Shown here: one piece after another, positions 1-7,106 of the stretch | Layout: each line of letters opens with the position of its first letter | Position numbering within the stretch: position 1 is the first letter of the stretch | From: JAJRXR01 sp044439985 | GTDB taxonomy: Bacteria > Planctomycetota > Phycisphaerae > Phycisphaerales > UBA1924 | Direction of reading: 5' to 3' | Assembly (NCBI GenBank): GCA_044439985.1 | Contig: JBITAG010000294.1 | Span: 1 to 16,157 of the forward strand | Length of the DNA stretch: 16,157 nt | The notes under the pieces: model-generated | What the model was told of the DNA's origin: nothing | Seen by the model: the letters and a program-made list of their open reading frames with translations, nothing else | The model's database searches: none | Translations under genes and position numbers: made by a program

Positions 1-152
1 CACGCACGCGCGCCGCGTACTTCCTGGCCGTCGTCTTCGTCGCGGCCGTGGTCGTGGTCACCACGATCGTCACGAGCCTGCGGCATGTCTTCGCCGAGAT
101 CGAACATCGCGCGCCTCCAAGCCGGACGCCCCGCGCGCCCGCCCCGTCCTGA
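1..152 (+). CDS. C-terminal tail of an unidentified membrane protein (5' end outside window)
   Basis: The frame starting at base 3 is open from the window edge to a TGA at 150-152, giving 49 residues. They contain a strongly hydrophobic run (AAYFLAVVFVAAVVVVTTIV), typical of one transmembrane helix, then a short tail with charged residues (HVFAEIEH) and a Pro/Arg-rich end. The other two forward frames read as the Arg/Pro-rich or Ser-rich strings usual for wrong frames in GC-rich DNA, which supports this one. The protein family cannot be identified from this piece. It reads toward the next gene, 155 bases downstream, but nothing shows the two are co-transcribed. Confidence 0.6.
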   Translation, partial: RTRAAYFLAVVFVAAVVVVTTIVTSLRHVFAEIEHRAPPSRTPRAPAPS

Positions 153-307
153 TCGACCCACGCGCCCGCCCGCTCAAGGCCTCCCGGGAATCTCACCCCC
201 GATCCCCTTCCCCAAACGGGGGGTACCGGCAACCCCTTCCCCCGGCTATCCTTATCGGAAGCGCGGGGGGAGTCTCGCGCCGACCCGGAAGCGAGTGAGA
301 GCCCCAC

Positions 308-985
308 ATGCCCCGCACCACCCTGCTGCTCGCCGCGCCCATCCTCGGCGCCATCGCCCTGGGCGCTCGCGCCGAACGCCTCGAGTTCACCATCGACGCT
401 CGCGACCCCCTCCTCGGCACCGCCCACGCCGTCGTCATCTTCGACACCCTCGCCCCCCCGACCGGAGGCGACGCCATCTCCGTCACCTTCGACGCCCTCG
501 ACGCTTCCCTGAGCCTCGACTTCGCCGACTTCTACGAGCACGGCCCCGGACACGCCGAGGGCTTCGCTCGCCGCAAGCCCGGCGACGCCACCCTCACCTA
601 CTCCACCCAGGACCGCGAGATCCGCGTCGCCCACTCCACCCCCCACTGCGACCTCACCCTCGAGATCGACTCCCCCGTCGGGCCCTTCCACCCCTACATG
701 ACCAACCTCCCCGCCAACCCCACCGCCTACCACTTCGACGGCGTCAGCGACCAGCGCGTCCGCGTCACCTTCTCCGAAACACTCGACGACCAGACCACCC
801 GCTCCGGCCAGGCCACCTGGACCCCCGCCGACGCCTTCACCGGCGCCCTCACCTACACCGTCCGCCTCCTCCCCGAGCCCGAGCCCGAAGGCTGCTCCGA
901 GGCCGACCTCGCCCCCCCCTTCGGCGTCGTGGACTTCGACGACATCCTCGCCTTCATCCAGGCCTTCCAGCACGCCTGCCCCTGA
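308..985 (+). CDS. Secreted hypothetical protein with a dockerin-like C-terminal motif
   Basis: This is a 225-aa protein. Residues 1-22 form a Sec signal peptide (MPRTTLLLAAPILGAIALGARA, cut before ERLEF), so export is likely. The mature part (about 23-185) looks beta-rich and contains a Thr/Tyr-rich central stretch; I do not recognise its fold. The last 30 or so residues hold CSEADLAPPFGVVDFDDILA followed by FIQAFQHACP. This resembles the short Ca-loop/dockerin-like tail seen on many secreted planctomycete proteins, bracketed by two Cys, but with only one loop-helix unit where a full dockerin has two. The region before the ATG has only a weak purine-rich stretch (GAGTGAGAG) as a ribosome site. 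No catalytic motif is visible. The gene has no evident link to the flagellar genes. Confidence 0.75.
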   Translation: MPRTTLLLAAPILGAIALGARAERLEFTIDARDPLLGTAHAVVIFDTLAPPTGGDAISVTFDALDASLSLDFADFYEHGPGHAEGFARRKPGDATLTYSTQDREIRVAHSTPHCDLTLEIDSPVGPFHPYMTNLPANPTAYHFDGVSDQRVRVTFSETLDDQTTRSGQATWTPADAFTGALTYTVRLLPEPEPEGCSEADLAPPFGVVDFDDILAFIQAFQHACP

Positions 986-1092
986 CCGCCGCAGGCCCAC
1001 GCGCTTCGCCCCCGCGCCCCGCAGATCCTCCACGCGCCCGGACCAGCCCCCGCGCGCTCCCCGTACACTCGGGCCACCCCAAGGAGCCCGCC

Positions 1093-1953
1093 ATGCGCAC
1101 CCTCGCCCGCACCCTGATCGCCTTCGCCGCCCTCGCCCTCCTCCTGCCCACCCTCGGGTGCGAGACGCTCGGCTCGGTGCTCGAGGGCCTCGACAAGCCG
1201 CGGGCCTCCATCGCCTCGGCGCGCCTCAGCGACCTCGACGCGCAGAGCGTCACCCTCGACTTCGACGTCGAGGTCCTCAACCCCTACAACGTCCCCCTCC
1301 CCCTCACCGCCCTGCGCTACGACCTGGCCAGCGCCGGCGCCCCCTTCCTCACCGGCGAGGCCCCCCTCACCGGGAGCGTCCCGGCGCGGGGGCGCAAGAC
1401 CGTCACCCTCCCCACCCGCGTCGCCTTCAACGACCTCCTCGCCGCCCTCTCCGGCGTCCGCCCGGGGCAGGTCGTCCCCTACGACGCGGGCCTGACCCTC
1501 AGCGTGGACGCCCCCGGCCTCGGCCCGATCGAACTCCCCCTGCGTCAGTCCGGCGAACTCCCCGTCCCCGCGCCCCCCGCCGTCTCCCTCGCCTCCCTCG
1601 ACTGGGACGAGCTCTCCCTCACCAACGCCCGCGCCCTGATGCGCCTCGACGTGACCAACACCAACGACTTCCGCCTCGACCTGGGCGCGCTCGACACCGC
1701 CCTCAAGCTCGCCGGGCGTGACATCGGGCAGACCTCCATCCGCGACGCCCTGCGCCACGGCGCGGGCGAGACCGGCTCCCTCGAGGTCCCCATCGCCTTC
1801 TCACCCGTCAGCCTCGGCGCCAGCATCCTCGCCGTGCTCCGGGGCGACAGCGCCGACTACGCCATCGACGGCGCCGTCCGGGGCGCCACCCCCTTCGGCC
1901 CCATCGAACTCCCCTTCGAGCGCACCGGTCGCGCCCCCCTCACCGGCGGCTGA
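1093..1953 (+). CDS. LEA14/WHy-type (LEA type 2 family) protein, probable lipoprotein
   Basis: This is a 286-aa protein. The frame is open much further upstream, but the start at 1093 is chosen because AAGGAG lies at 1081-1086, 6 nt before the ATG, and a signal peptide follows at once. That peptide ends in LPTLGC (Cys23), a lipobox-like motif with Thr rather than Leu at -3, so lipidation is likely but not certain. Two repeats follow, about residues 34-135 and 160-280. Each has the WHy/LEA14 pattern of beta strands with an Asn-rich turn (EVLNPYNVPLPL in the first, DVTNTNDFRLDL in the second), and both end near GPIELP. Such proteins are linked to desiccation and stress tolerance in other organisms; the role here is unknown. 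Its stop lies 14 nt from the convergent flgH stop, with no terminator hairpin visible between them. Confidence 0.8.
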   Translation: MRTLARTLIAFAALALLLPTLGCETLGSVLEGLDKPRASIASARLSDLDAQSVTLDFDVEVLNPYNVPLPLTALRYDLASAGAPFLTGEAPLTGSVPARGRKTVTLPTRVAFNDLLAALSGVRPGQVVPYDAGLTLSVDAPGLGPIELPLRQSGELPVPAPPAVSLASLDWDELSLTNARALMRLDVTNTNDFRLDLGALDTALKLAGRDIGQTSIRDALRHGAGETGSLEVPIAFSPVSLGASILAVLRGDSADYAIDGAVRGATPFGPIELPFERTGRAPLTGG

Positions 1954-1967
1954 AGCGCCCCCACCCC

Positions 1968-2654
1968 TCAGAACGCGAAGAGCGTGTCGAGCACGCGGGT
2001 GATCAGCCCCTTCTCCGCCGCGTTCGCCACCTCGCCCGAGTTCTCCCGGATCACCGTCAGGTTCGCCATCTGGCTCGACCGCACCGTGTTCTGCGTCGTC
2101 ACGTCCTCCGGACGCGCCACACCCGCGAGCACGAGCGTCGCCTCTTCGTCGTCCGTCTTGATGTACGTCCGCGCCTCGAGCACCAGCGTCCCGTTCGGCT
2201 TGACCTCCAGCACCCGGGCGCTGATCCGCGCGCTGAACCGGTCCGTCCGCTCGTAGTCCCCCTCCCCCTTGAACTCACGGTCCGCCTGGTAGTCGATCAG
2301 GTCCAGGTTGCTGATGTTCCCCGCCGCGAGACGCAGCTCCAGCAGCTCCAACGGGTCGAGCATCCCGCGCAGCGTCGCCTGCGTGTCGTACTCCTTCTTC
2401 GTGTCCAGCGACTGCGAACTCTCCTGGCGGCTCGACTCGTCCACGATGATCGTGATGATGTCGTGCTTCGCGAACGTGCGCGGGGGCGGGGGCTCGAAGA
2501 AGAGCATGCTCTTCTCACGCAGGTCCGCCTGCGGGTCCGGCTCCCCCGTGGTCGAGAGCGGGACCTCCGTCTGACGCTGGTACAGGCTCTGCGCGCCCGC
2601 GTGCGACGCGATCGTGCCCACCAGCACGCAACCGATCAGTCTCTGCTTCATCAT
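1968..2654 (-). CDS. flgH: Flagellar L-ring protein FlgH
   Basis: This 228-aa protein is close to the usual FlgH length (about 230). FlgH forms the outer-membrane L-ring around the flagellar rod. Family features include SMLFFEPPPPRTFAKHDIITI and IIVDESS near residues 49-75, a middle segment with DREFKGEGDYERTDRFSARI, and the C-terminal GLITRVLDTLFAF. Oddity: most FlgH are lipoproteins, but here the only N-terminal Cys is residue 9, too early for a lipobox; the leader instead reads as a type I signal peptide cut after SHAGA (residue 21). The start is a double ATG (MM) 3 nt after the flgA stop. No strong Shine-Dalgarno lies at normal spacing (GAGG is about 12 nt away), so translational coupling to flgA is likely. 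It is the last gene of the flgF-flgG-flgA-flgH operon. Confidence 0.95.
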   Translation of the reverse strand: MMKQRLIGCVLVGTIASHAGAQSLYQRQTEVPLSTTGEPDPQADLREKSMLFFEPPPPRTFAKHDIITIIVDESSRQESSQSLDTKKEYDTQATLRGMLDPLELLELRLAAGNISNLDLIDYQADREFKGEGDYERTDRFSARISARVLEVKPNGTLVLEARTYIKTDDEEATLVLAGVARPEDVTTQNTVRSSQMANLTVIRENSGEVANAAEKGLITRVLDTLFAF

Positions 2655-2657
2655 GGC

Positions 2658-3749
2658 TCAGTCCGCCCTCGTCACGCTGACCCCCCCGCGCTCCACGCTC
2701 GGGGCCGGGTCCGCCTCGGGTTCAATGCTCACCAGCCCGGGCTCCCCCGACTCGCGCCGCACCACGGCCCGGTCGGCGCTGTCCACCCGCGCCATCAGTC
2801 GGCGCTTGGTCCCCAGCGCCTCGAACAGGATCTTCTCCCCCACGCGCCCGTCGCTCATCGCCCGGGCCTTCGTCTTCAGGATCACCGGCCCGGACAGGTA
2901 GTGCACGATCACCAGCCCGCCGCGCCGCACCACGATCGGCGCCTCCACGTGCCGCCCCTCGACCACCACCCCCGCCTCGATCGGTGACTTCGCCTCCGCG
3001 CCGACCGCCTCGTCGTACCCCAGCGGCGAGACGTCCGTCGCCAGCCATCGACGCTCGGTCGTCAGCGCCTCGCCCGTCAGCCGCTCCCCGCGACGCACCG
3101 GCGACCGCAGCACGCAGACCTCCCGCTCGACGAGCACCTCGGCCCGCACAAGCCGACGCTCCAGCAGCCGGTCCCCCTCGTACACCGACACGCTGATCGG
3201 CACCCGGGCCGAAGACCCCGTCGTGTGCGCGTCCACCAGGCGCCCCTCGAGCGCCATGCCCAGCAGATCCGCGTCCCGGTCCTCGAACCGCACACGCATG
3301 TGCGCCGGGTCCTCCACGCCAAACGTCTCACGCAGGCGGCGCTCGACGAACGTCCGCACCGTCGGCGTCCCGTCGTCCCGGATCACCTCGGGCGCCGGCG
3401 CGCTCGACCGCTCCGCCCGGGGCCGCTCGGGCGCCCGGAGGCGCACGTCGCACCGCCCCCCGCGCAGCGTCAGCAGCCCCCAGGTCACCCCGCGCCCGTC
3501 GATCAGGCTTCGCACCAGCCCGATCTCGACCGGCGCCTTCCCCCGGGCCAGCGCCGGATCGTCGGCGCGCAGGATCACCAGATCCCCCAGGGCCTCGGCG
3601 TCCTCCCCACGCAGGCGGGCGATGTGCGACAGCGTCACGTCCGAGCCCGCCTCCACGCGGGCGCTGGCGCGCAGCTCGACGGTCCCCGCCGGCGTGCGCC
3701 CGCTCGCCAGGGCGAGCAGAATCAGCATGAGTCTCCACTCAAGTCTCAC
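2658..3749 (-). CDS. flgA: Flagellar P-ring assembly chaperone FlgA, enlarged
   Basis: This 363-aa protein is much longer than enterobacterial FlgA (about 220). FlgA is a periplasmic chaperone for P-ring (FlgI) assembly. A signal peptide covers about residues 1-22. An N-terminal region (23-105) with a SAF-like beginning (RVEAGSDVTLSHIARLRGED) is followed by a linker and then the conserved part: a pre-SAF region from about 128 (TVRTFVERRLRE), a SAF domain at about 210-275 (VCVLRSPVRRGERLTGEALT) and the final beta domain (GLVIVHYLSGPVILKTKARA). The start is a GTG at 3747-3749, preceded by AAGGAG with 8-nt spacing that overlaps the flgG stop as TAAGGAG. An in-frame ATG 7 codons later, with GGAG 4 nt before it, is a possible alternative and would shorten the signal peptide's n-region. 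It lies between flgG and flgH, the usual flgG-flgA-flgH order. Confidence 0.9.
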   Translation of the reverse strand: MRLEWRLMLILLALASGRTPAGTVELRASARVEAGSDVTLSHIARLRGEDAEALGDLVILRADDPALARGKAPVEIGLVRSLIDGRGVTWGLLTLRGGRCDVRLRAPERPRAERSSAPAPEVIRDDGTPTVRTFVERRLRETFGVEDPAHMRVRFEDRDADLLGMALEGRLVDAHTTGSSARVPISVSVYEGDRLLERRLVRAEVLVEREVCVLRSPVRRGERLTGEALTTERRWLATDVSPLGYDEAVGAEAKSPIEAGVVVEGRHVEAPIVVRRGGLVIVHYLSGPVILKTKARAMSDGRVGEKILFEALGTKRRLMARVDSADRAVVRRESGEPGLVSIEPEADPAPSVERGGVSVTRAD

Positions 3750-3761
3750 GGCCCACGCTCC

Positions 3762-4571
3762 TTATCGCCTGAGCTGTCCGACGGTCTGCAGCGCCTCGTC
3801 CGCGGCGCGGATCGACTGCGAGTTCATCTCGAAGGCCCGCTGCGTCCGGATCAGCTCGATCAGCTCGATCGTCGGGTCCACGTTGGACCCCTCGAGCTGC
3901 CCCTGACGGATCCGACCGCGCTGGTCCTCCCCCGGGTTCCCCGTGCTGGGCGGGCCGGAGGCGGGCGACTCGGTGAACAGGTTCTCCCCCACCTGCTTCA
4001 GGCCCGCGGGGTTCACGAACGCGGCGATCTGCAGCTGCCCCACCTCCTGGGCGTCCAAGGCCCCGGCGGTCGTCGCGAACACCCGACCGTTCTGGTCGAT
4101 GTCGATCTTCGTCGTGTCCTCGGGGACCGCGATCACCGGGCTCAGCCGGCGCCCCTGGTCGTTGGCGAGCACCAGCTCCCCGTCCGCGTTGAGCGCGAAG
4201 CTCCCCGTCCGGGTGTACGCCGCCCCCTGGCTCGACAGCTCCGTCTCGACCTCCACCTGGAAGAACCCACGACCGTCGATGGTCAGGTCCAGTTCCCGGT
4301 TGGTGGTCAGGGGCGCCCCCTGCCCGAAGTCCAGGTGCGTGCCCGAGGTCTTCACCCCCAGCCCGACGTAGAGCCCCGTGGGGCGCTGGTCCCCGTTGGC
4401 GTTCTCCACCCCCGGCTGCGCCCGCTCGATGTAGAGCTGGTCCTGAAAGTTGGTTCGGCTTGACTTGAATCCGACCGTCTCCACGTTCGCGAGGTTGTTC
4501 GCGATCACGTCGAGCTTGGTGTTGAGCGAGTTGAGCCCGCTGGCCGCGGACTGCAGCGCGATAACCGCCAT
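3762..4571 (-). CDS. flgG: Flagellar distal rod protein FlgG
   Basis: This 269-aa protein is close to the usual 260. FlgG builds the distal rod that crosses the periplasm and the P and L rings. The N-terminal rod/hook signature is LDVIANNLANVETVGFK (residues 20-36), followed by the FlgG-type continuation SSRTNFQDQLY. The middle has GLYVGLGVKTSGTHLDFGQG and the sequence LDLTIDGRGFFQVEV shared by rod/hook proteins. The C-terminal helix IELIELIRTQRAFEMNSQSI and the end ADEALQTVGQLRR are characteristic of FlgG. The ATG is 13 nt after the flgF stop, and AAAGGAAG, which overlaps that stop (TAAAGGAAG), serves as ribosome site. It is exported by the flagellar type III system, so no signal peptide is expected or seen. 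Confidence 0.96.
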   Translation of the reverse strand: MAVIALQSAASGLNSLNTKLDVIANNLANVETVGFKSSRTNFQDQLYIERAQPGVENANGDQRPTGLYVGLGVKTSGTHLDFGQGAPLTTNRELDLTIDGRGFFQVEVETELSSQGAAYTRTGSFALNADGELVLANDQGRRLSPVIAVPEDTTKIDIDQNGRVFATTAGALDAQEVGQLQIAAFVNPAGLKQVGENLFTESPASGPPSTGNPGEDQRGRIRQGQLEGSNVDPTIELIELIRTQRAFEMNSQSIRAADEALQTVGQLRR

Positions 4572-4584
4572 GGTTGTGCTTCCT

Positions 4585-5367
4585 TTATGCCGTCCGTCCG
4601 AAGGTGTTGATCGCCTGCTCCATGAGCCGGTCGTGGTACGTGATCATCCCGATGTTGGTCTGCACACTGCGCGAGGCGCTGGTGACCTGCATCATCGCGG
4701 CGATCTCGTTCACCGCGGCGCCCTCCACCGCCCCCTGTCGCACCCGCCCCTCGATCGGCGTCACGCTCGCGACGCCCGCGGCGCTGGGCGTGAACAGGCC
4801 CGAGCCCTCCTTGCTCAGCACCGACCGGTCCGGGACGTCGGCGATCTGCAGGCGCCCGAAGACGGCCCCGTTCTGGGTCAGCGTCCCGTCCACCGCGACA
4901 CCGATCTCCCCCTCGCCGGGGGGCACGATGGGCTGGTTGCGGATATCGAGCACGGGCAGGCCGGTCGTGGCCATGACGAGCTGCCCCTCGGCGTTCAGGC
5001 TCAGGCGCCCGTCCCGCGTCAGGCGGATCTGCGTCCCCGCCCCTCCCTGCGCCTCCCCCTGCACGACAAAGAACCCGTCCCCCTCCAGGGCCAGATCGAG
5101 CGAGCGGTTGGTCACCTCCAACGCGCCCTGGGCGAAGGAGACGCGGTTGGGCGCCGAGAGGACCCCGGCCCCGAGCCGCTCGATGAGGCGGTTGCTGTCG
5201 AGGCGTCCGAGCCCGTCCTCGATCCGCGCCGGGTCGCGCTGGATCGTCGCGGGGATGTCGGGCTTGTACCCCACGGTGTTCATGTTCGCCAGGTTGTTGG
5301 CCAGCACGTCCTGCCGGTACATGCTGGTCAGCGCGCCCGACGCCGAGATCTGGAGTCCGTAGTTCAT
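4585..5367 (-). CDS. flgF: Flagellar proximal rod protein FlgF
   Basis: This 260-aa rod protein is the first gene of the minus-strand operon. It has the N-terminal rod signature QDVLANNLANMNTVGYK, the central LDLALEGDGFFVVQGEA, the beta segment ending in RLQIADVPDRSVLSKEGSGL, and a C-terminal helix (AMMQVTSASRSVQTNIGMI). It is called FlgF rather than FlgG because it begins MNYGLQISASGALTSMYRQD, lacks the FlgG-type SSRTNFQDQLY segment after the N-terminal signature, and sits before flgG as flgF does in many genomes. The ATG has GGAG 11 nt upstream, a rather long spacing. A sigma-54-like promoter lies 45-60 bases upstream of the start codon. Confidence 0.88.
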   Translation of the reverse strand: MNYGLQISASGALTSMYRQDVLANNLANMNTVGYKPDIPATIQRDPARIEDGLGRLDSNRLIERLGAGVLSAPNRVSFAQGALEVTNRSLDLALEGDGFFVVQGEAQGGAGTQIRLTRDGRLSLNAEGQLVMATTGLPVLDIRNQPIVPPGEGEIGVAVDGTLTQNGAVFGRLQIADVPDRSVLSKEGSGLFTPSAAGVASVTPIEGRVRQGAVEGAAVNEIAAMMQVTSASRSVQTNIGMITYHDRLMEQAINTFGRTA

Positions 5368-5385
5368 TCGCGTCCATGCTCCGAT

Positions 5386-5403
5386 GCGGGGGCTCCGCCC
5401 CGC
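5386..5403. repeat. Short inverted repeat between flgF and its promoter
   Basis: GCGGGG at 5386-5391 and CCCCGC at 5398-5403 form a 6-bp stem with a 6-nt loop. It lies at or just after the predicted flgF transcription start and so may fold at the 5' end of that mRNA. In such GC-rich DNA short stems of this kind are common, so no function is claimed. Confidence 0.35.
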
Positions 5404-5411
5404 GGACCATT

Positions 5412-5427
5412 CACAACCCGCGTGCCA
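5412..5427 (-). promoter_or_regulatory. Sigma-54-like promoter of the flgF-flgG-flgA-flgH operon
   Basis: On the minus strand the sequence is TGGCAC-GCGGG-TTGTG, preceded by T. The -24 element is perfect, and exactly 10 bases separate its GG from the -12 dinucleotide, which is GT instead of the consensus GC. Transcription would start near 5401, leaving a leader of about 34 nt before flgF. Family knowledge: sigma-54 drives rod, ring and hook genes in many flagellated bacteria. The -12 mismatch could lower strength. Confidence 0.6.
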
Positions 5428-5521
5428 ACCCGATCCGGAGGCGGGACGCTCCCCCTCGCGCAGCTCATGCGCGGCCCGGGCCCGGAGGGGCGACGCGGCG
5501 CAAGATCGGCACGCCCCCGGT

Positions 5522-5537
5522 TGGCATCGCGCTTGCG
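5522..5537 (+). promoter_or_regulatory. Sigma-54-like promoter of flgI
   Basis: TGGCAT-CGCGC-TTGCG matches the sigma-54 consensus TGGCAC-N5-TTGCA at the invariant GG and GC, with the required 10 bases between them. Transcription would start near 5547, giving a very short leader with the ribosome site (GGAGG, 5549-5553) close to its 5' end. It is the counterpart of the minus-strand promoter about 100 bases away. Enhancer sites for the partner activator were not identified. Confidence 0.65.
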
Positions 5538-5558
5538 TCCCGCGAGCCGGAGGTTCCC

Positions 5559-6653
5559 ATGCGCCGACTCGCGACGCCCGTCATCCTGCTCACCCTCGCG
5601 CTGCTCGCCCGCCCCGTCCTGGCGCAGACCGCCCGCATCAGCGAGCTGGCCCGCATCAAGGGGCAGGGCGTCTCAACGCTCCAGGGCCTGGGCCTGGTGA
5701 TGGGCCTCAACGGCACGGGGGACTCGGGCAAGGAACTCGCCGTCGCCCGCCCCATCGCCGAGGTGCTCCGGCGAAACGGCAACCCGATCCCGGATCTGGA
5801 GGAGCTGGCCAAGGGCCGCTCCGTCGCCCTTGTCATGGTCACCTGCGAGGTCCCCCGCGAGGGCGCCAAGACCGACGACCAGCTCGACGTGCGTGTCAGC
5901 GTCATCCACTCGGCCTCGAGCCTTGAGGGGGGCATCCTCTATACGGCGCCCCTGACCGCCCCGGTCCCCGGATCGGGCGTCTGGGGGTACGCCAACGGGC
6001 AGGTGATCGTCGAATCCCCCGACCGCCCCACCACCGGGTTCATCCCCGACGGGGCGTACATCGCCAAGGACATCGACACCACGCCGGAGATCACCTCCTC
6101 GTTCCAGCTCGTGCTCGGGCCGCAGTACGCCGGGTACCGCGCCGCGGCGGAGATCGCGGGCGCCATCAACGACGAGTACCTCCTCACGACACGGACGATC
6201 GGCGAGAAGATCGCCCGCGTGATCGACGAGCGGACCGTGCACGTGACCGTGCCGGACTCGGAGCGCCGGGCCCCTGCGGGGTTCGTGGGCGACGTGATGG
6301 CGACGAGCGTCTCGGTCAGCCGCCTCTCCGTCCCGGCGCAGGTCATCTGCAACACACGGACGGGTCAGATCACGGTGACGGGGGATGTGCGCATCAGCCC
6401 GGCGGTGATCACGCACGACGACCTGGTGATCACCACCACCCTCCCCGAGCCGATCCCGACGCCCGCCGACCCGCTGGTGGACAAGTCACGCTGGGCGGCC
6501 ATCGGCCCGGGCGCCCGCGAGAGCGAGCTGGCCCGGATCGAGGACCTCCAGAACGCGCTCAACCAGCTCGACGTGCCCGTCACCGACCAGATCCAGATTC
6601 TGCAGATGCTCCACCGCGCGGGCAAGCTGCACGCCCGCCTGATCATCGACTGA
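5559..6653 (+). CDS. flgI: Flagellar P-ring protein FlgI
   Basis: This 364-aa protein has the family's usual length. FlgI forms the periplasmic P-ring. The frame is open further upstream, but the start at 5559 is supported by GGAGG 5 nt before it and by an immediate signal peptide (MRRLATPVILLTLALLARPVLA, cut before QTARISE). Family hallmarks follow: RIKGQG and the GLVMGLNGTGDSG segment just after the leader, the LDVRVSVIHSASSLEGGIL region, PDGAYIAKDI, VIDERTVHVTVPDSE, and the C-terminal LNQLDVPVTDQIQILQMLHR and AGKLHARLI. It carries two Cys (VTCEVP and VICNTRTG); whether they pair cannot be judged here. It heads the flgI-flgJ-flgN-flgK-flgL cluster, with its stop 3 nt before the next ATG, and its partner chaperone FlgA is encoded on the opposite strand. 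Confidence 0.96.
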   Translation: MRRLATPVILLTLALLARPVLAQTARISELARIKGQGVSTLQGLGLVMGLNGTGDSGKELAVARPIAEVLRRNGNPIPDLEELAKGRSVALVMVTCEVPREGAKTDDQLDVRVSVIHSASSLEGGILYTAPLTAPVPGSGVWGYANGQVIVESPDRPTTGFIPDGAYIAKDIDTTPEITSSFQLVLGPQYAGYRAAAEIAGAINDEYLLTTRTIGEKIARVIDERTVHVTVPDSERRAPAGFVGDVMATSVSVSRLSVPAQVICNTRTGQITVTGDVRISPAVITHDDLVITTTLPEPIPTPADPLVDKSRWAAIGPGARESELARIEDLQNALNQLDVPVTDQIQILQMLHRAGKLHARLIID

Positions 6654-6656
6654 GCC

Positions 6657-7106
6657 ATGACGTTCGACGCGACCTCCATCACCTCATCGTTGGGCGCCAG
6701 CGCCCACGCCCCCGAGCTGAGCCTCCCGGGCGGGCGTCTCGCCGATGCGCAGGAGACCTTCGCCCGGGCCCTCAACCGGGCTCGGGGCGAGGCCCCGGAG
6801 AGCCGGGAGGCGAGGGCGCAGGAGGCCGCCGAGGAACTGGTCGCGATCACCTTCGTCCAGCCGATCCTCGCGCAGCTGCGCGAGACGAACAACGCGGCGG
6901 CGCCGTTCGGCCCGACCCCGGCGGAGAAGCAGTTCGGCTCCCTGCAGGACGCGAGGCTGGCCCAGGACATCGTTCGCGCCAGCCGGTTCCCGCTGGTGGA
7001 TCGTCTGGCACGCAACATGCTAAGTGATTCGGAACCGGGCGCCGCCGCGCCCGTGAGCCAAGGAGGGCGACATGCAGGCGACACGCTCCACATCCCCGAC
7101 GCTTGA
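6657..7106 (+). CDS. flgJ: FlgJ-type rod-binding protein without a muramidase domain
   Basis: This 149-aa protein resembles only the N-terminal rod-binding half of enterobacterial FlgJ; the peptidoglycan hydrolase half is absent, as in many phyla. The recognisable core is about residues 58-122: EELVAITFVQPILAQLRETN, a Gly/Pro-containing loop, then DARLAQDIVRASRFPLVDRL. This matches the helical pattern of rod-binding domains, with conserved Leu-Arg and a final Leu-Ala helix. FlgJ caps the growing rod; without the enzyme half another hydrolase must open the wall. The start is 3 nt after flgI with no strong ribosome site of its own, so coupling to flgI is likely. The last 35 bases overlap the next gene. 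The gene name is used in the broad sense. Confidence 0.82.
   Translation: MTFDATSITSSLGASAHAPELSLPGGRLADAQETFARALNRARGEAPESREARAQEAAEELVAITFVQPILAQLRETNNAAAPFGPTPAEKQFGSLQDARLAQDIVRASRFPLVDRLARNMLSDSEPGAAAPVSQGGRHAGDTLHIPDA

Noticed and set aside
195..225. C-rich/G-rich pairing (CCCC-AAAC-GGGG) after the first partial gene as a terminator
   Set aside because: Only about 4 bp of stem and no T-tract.
229..244. Sigma-54-like match on the minus strand (GG, 10 bases, GC) near base 235
   Set aside because: The -24 element is just a run of G, and it faces away from any gene start.
85..1092. Long open frame upstream of the LEA14-like protein that would extend it to 622 aa
   Set aside because: The extension is Arg/Pro/His-rich, typical of a wrong frame in GC-rich DNA, and it overlaps the better-supported 225-aa gene at 308-985. 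A good ribosome site and a signal peptide mark 1093 as the start.
3225..5700. Several long plus-strand open frames opposite flgA, flgG and flgF (for example 3225-4463 and 4450-5700)
   Set aside because: They lie antisense to clear flagellar genes, have low-complexity composition and no recognisable motif.
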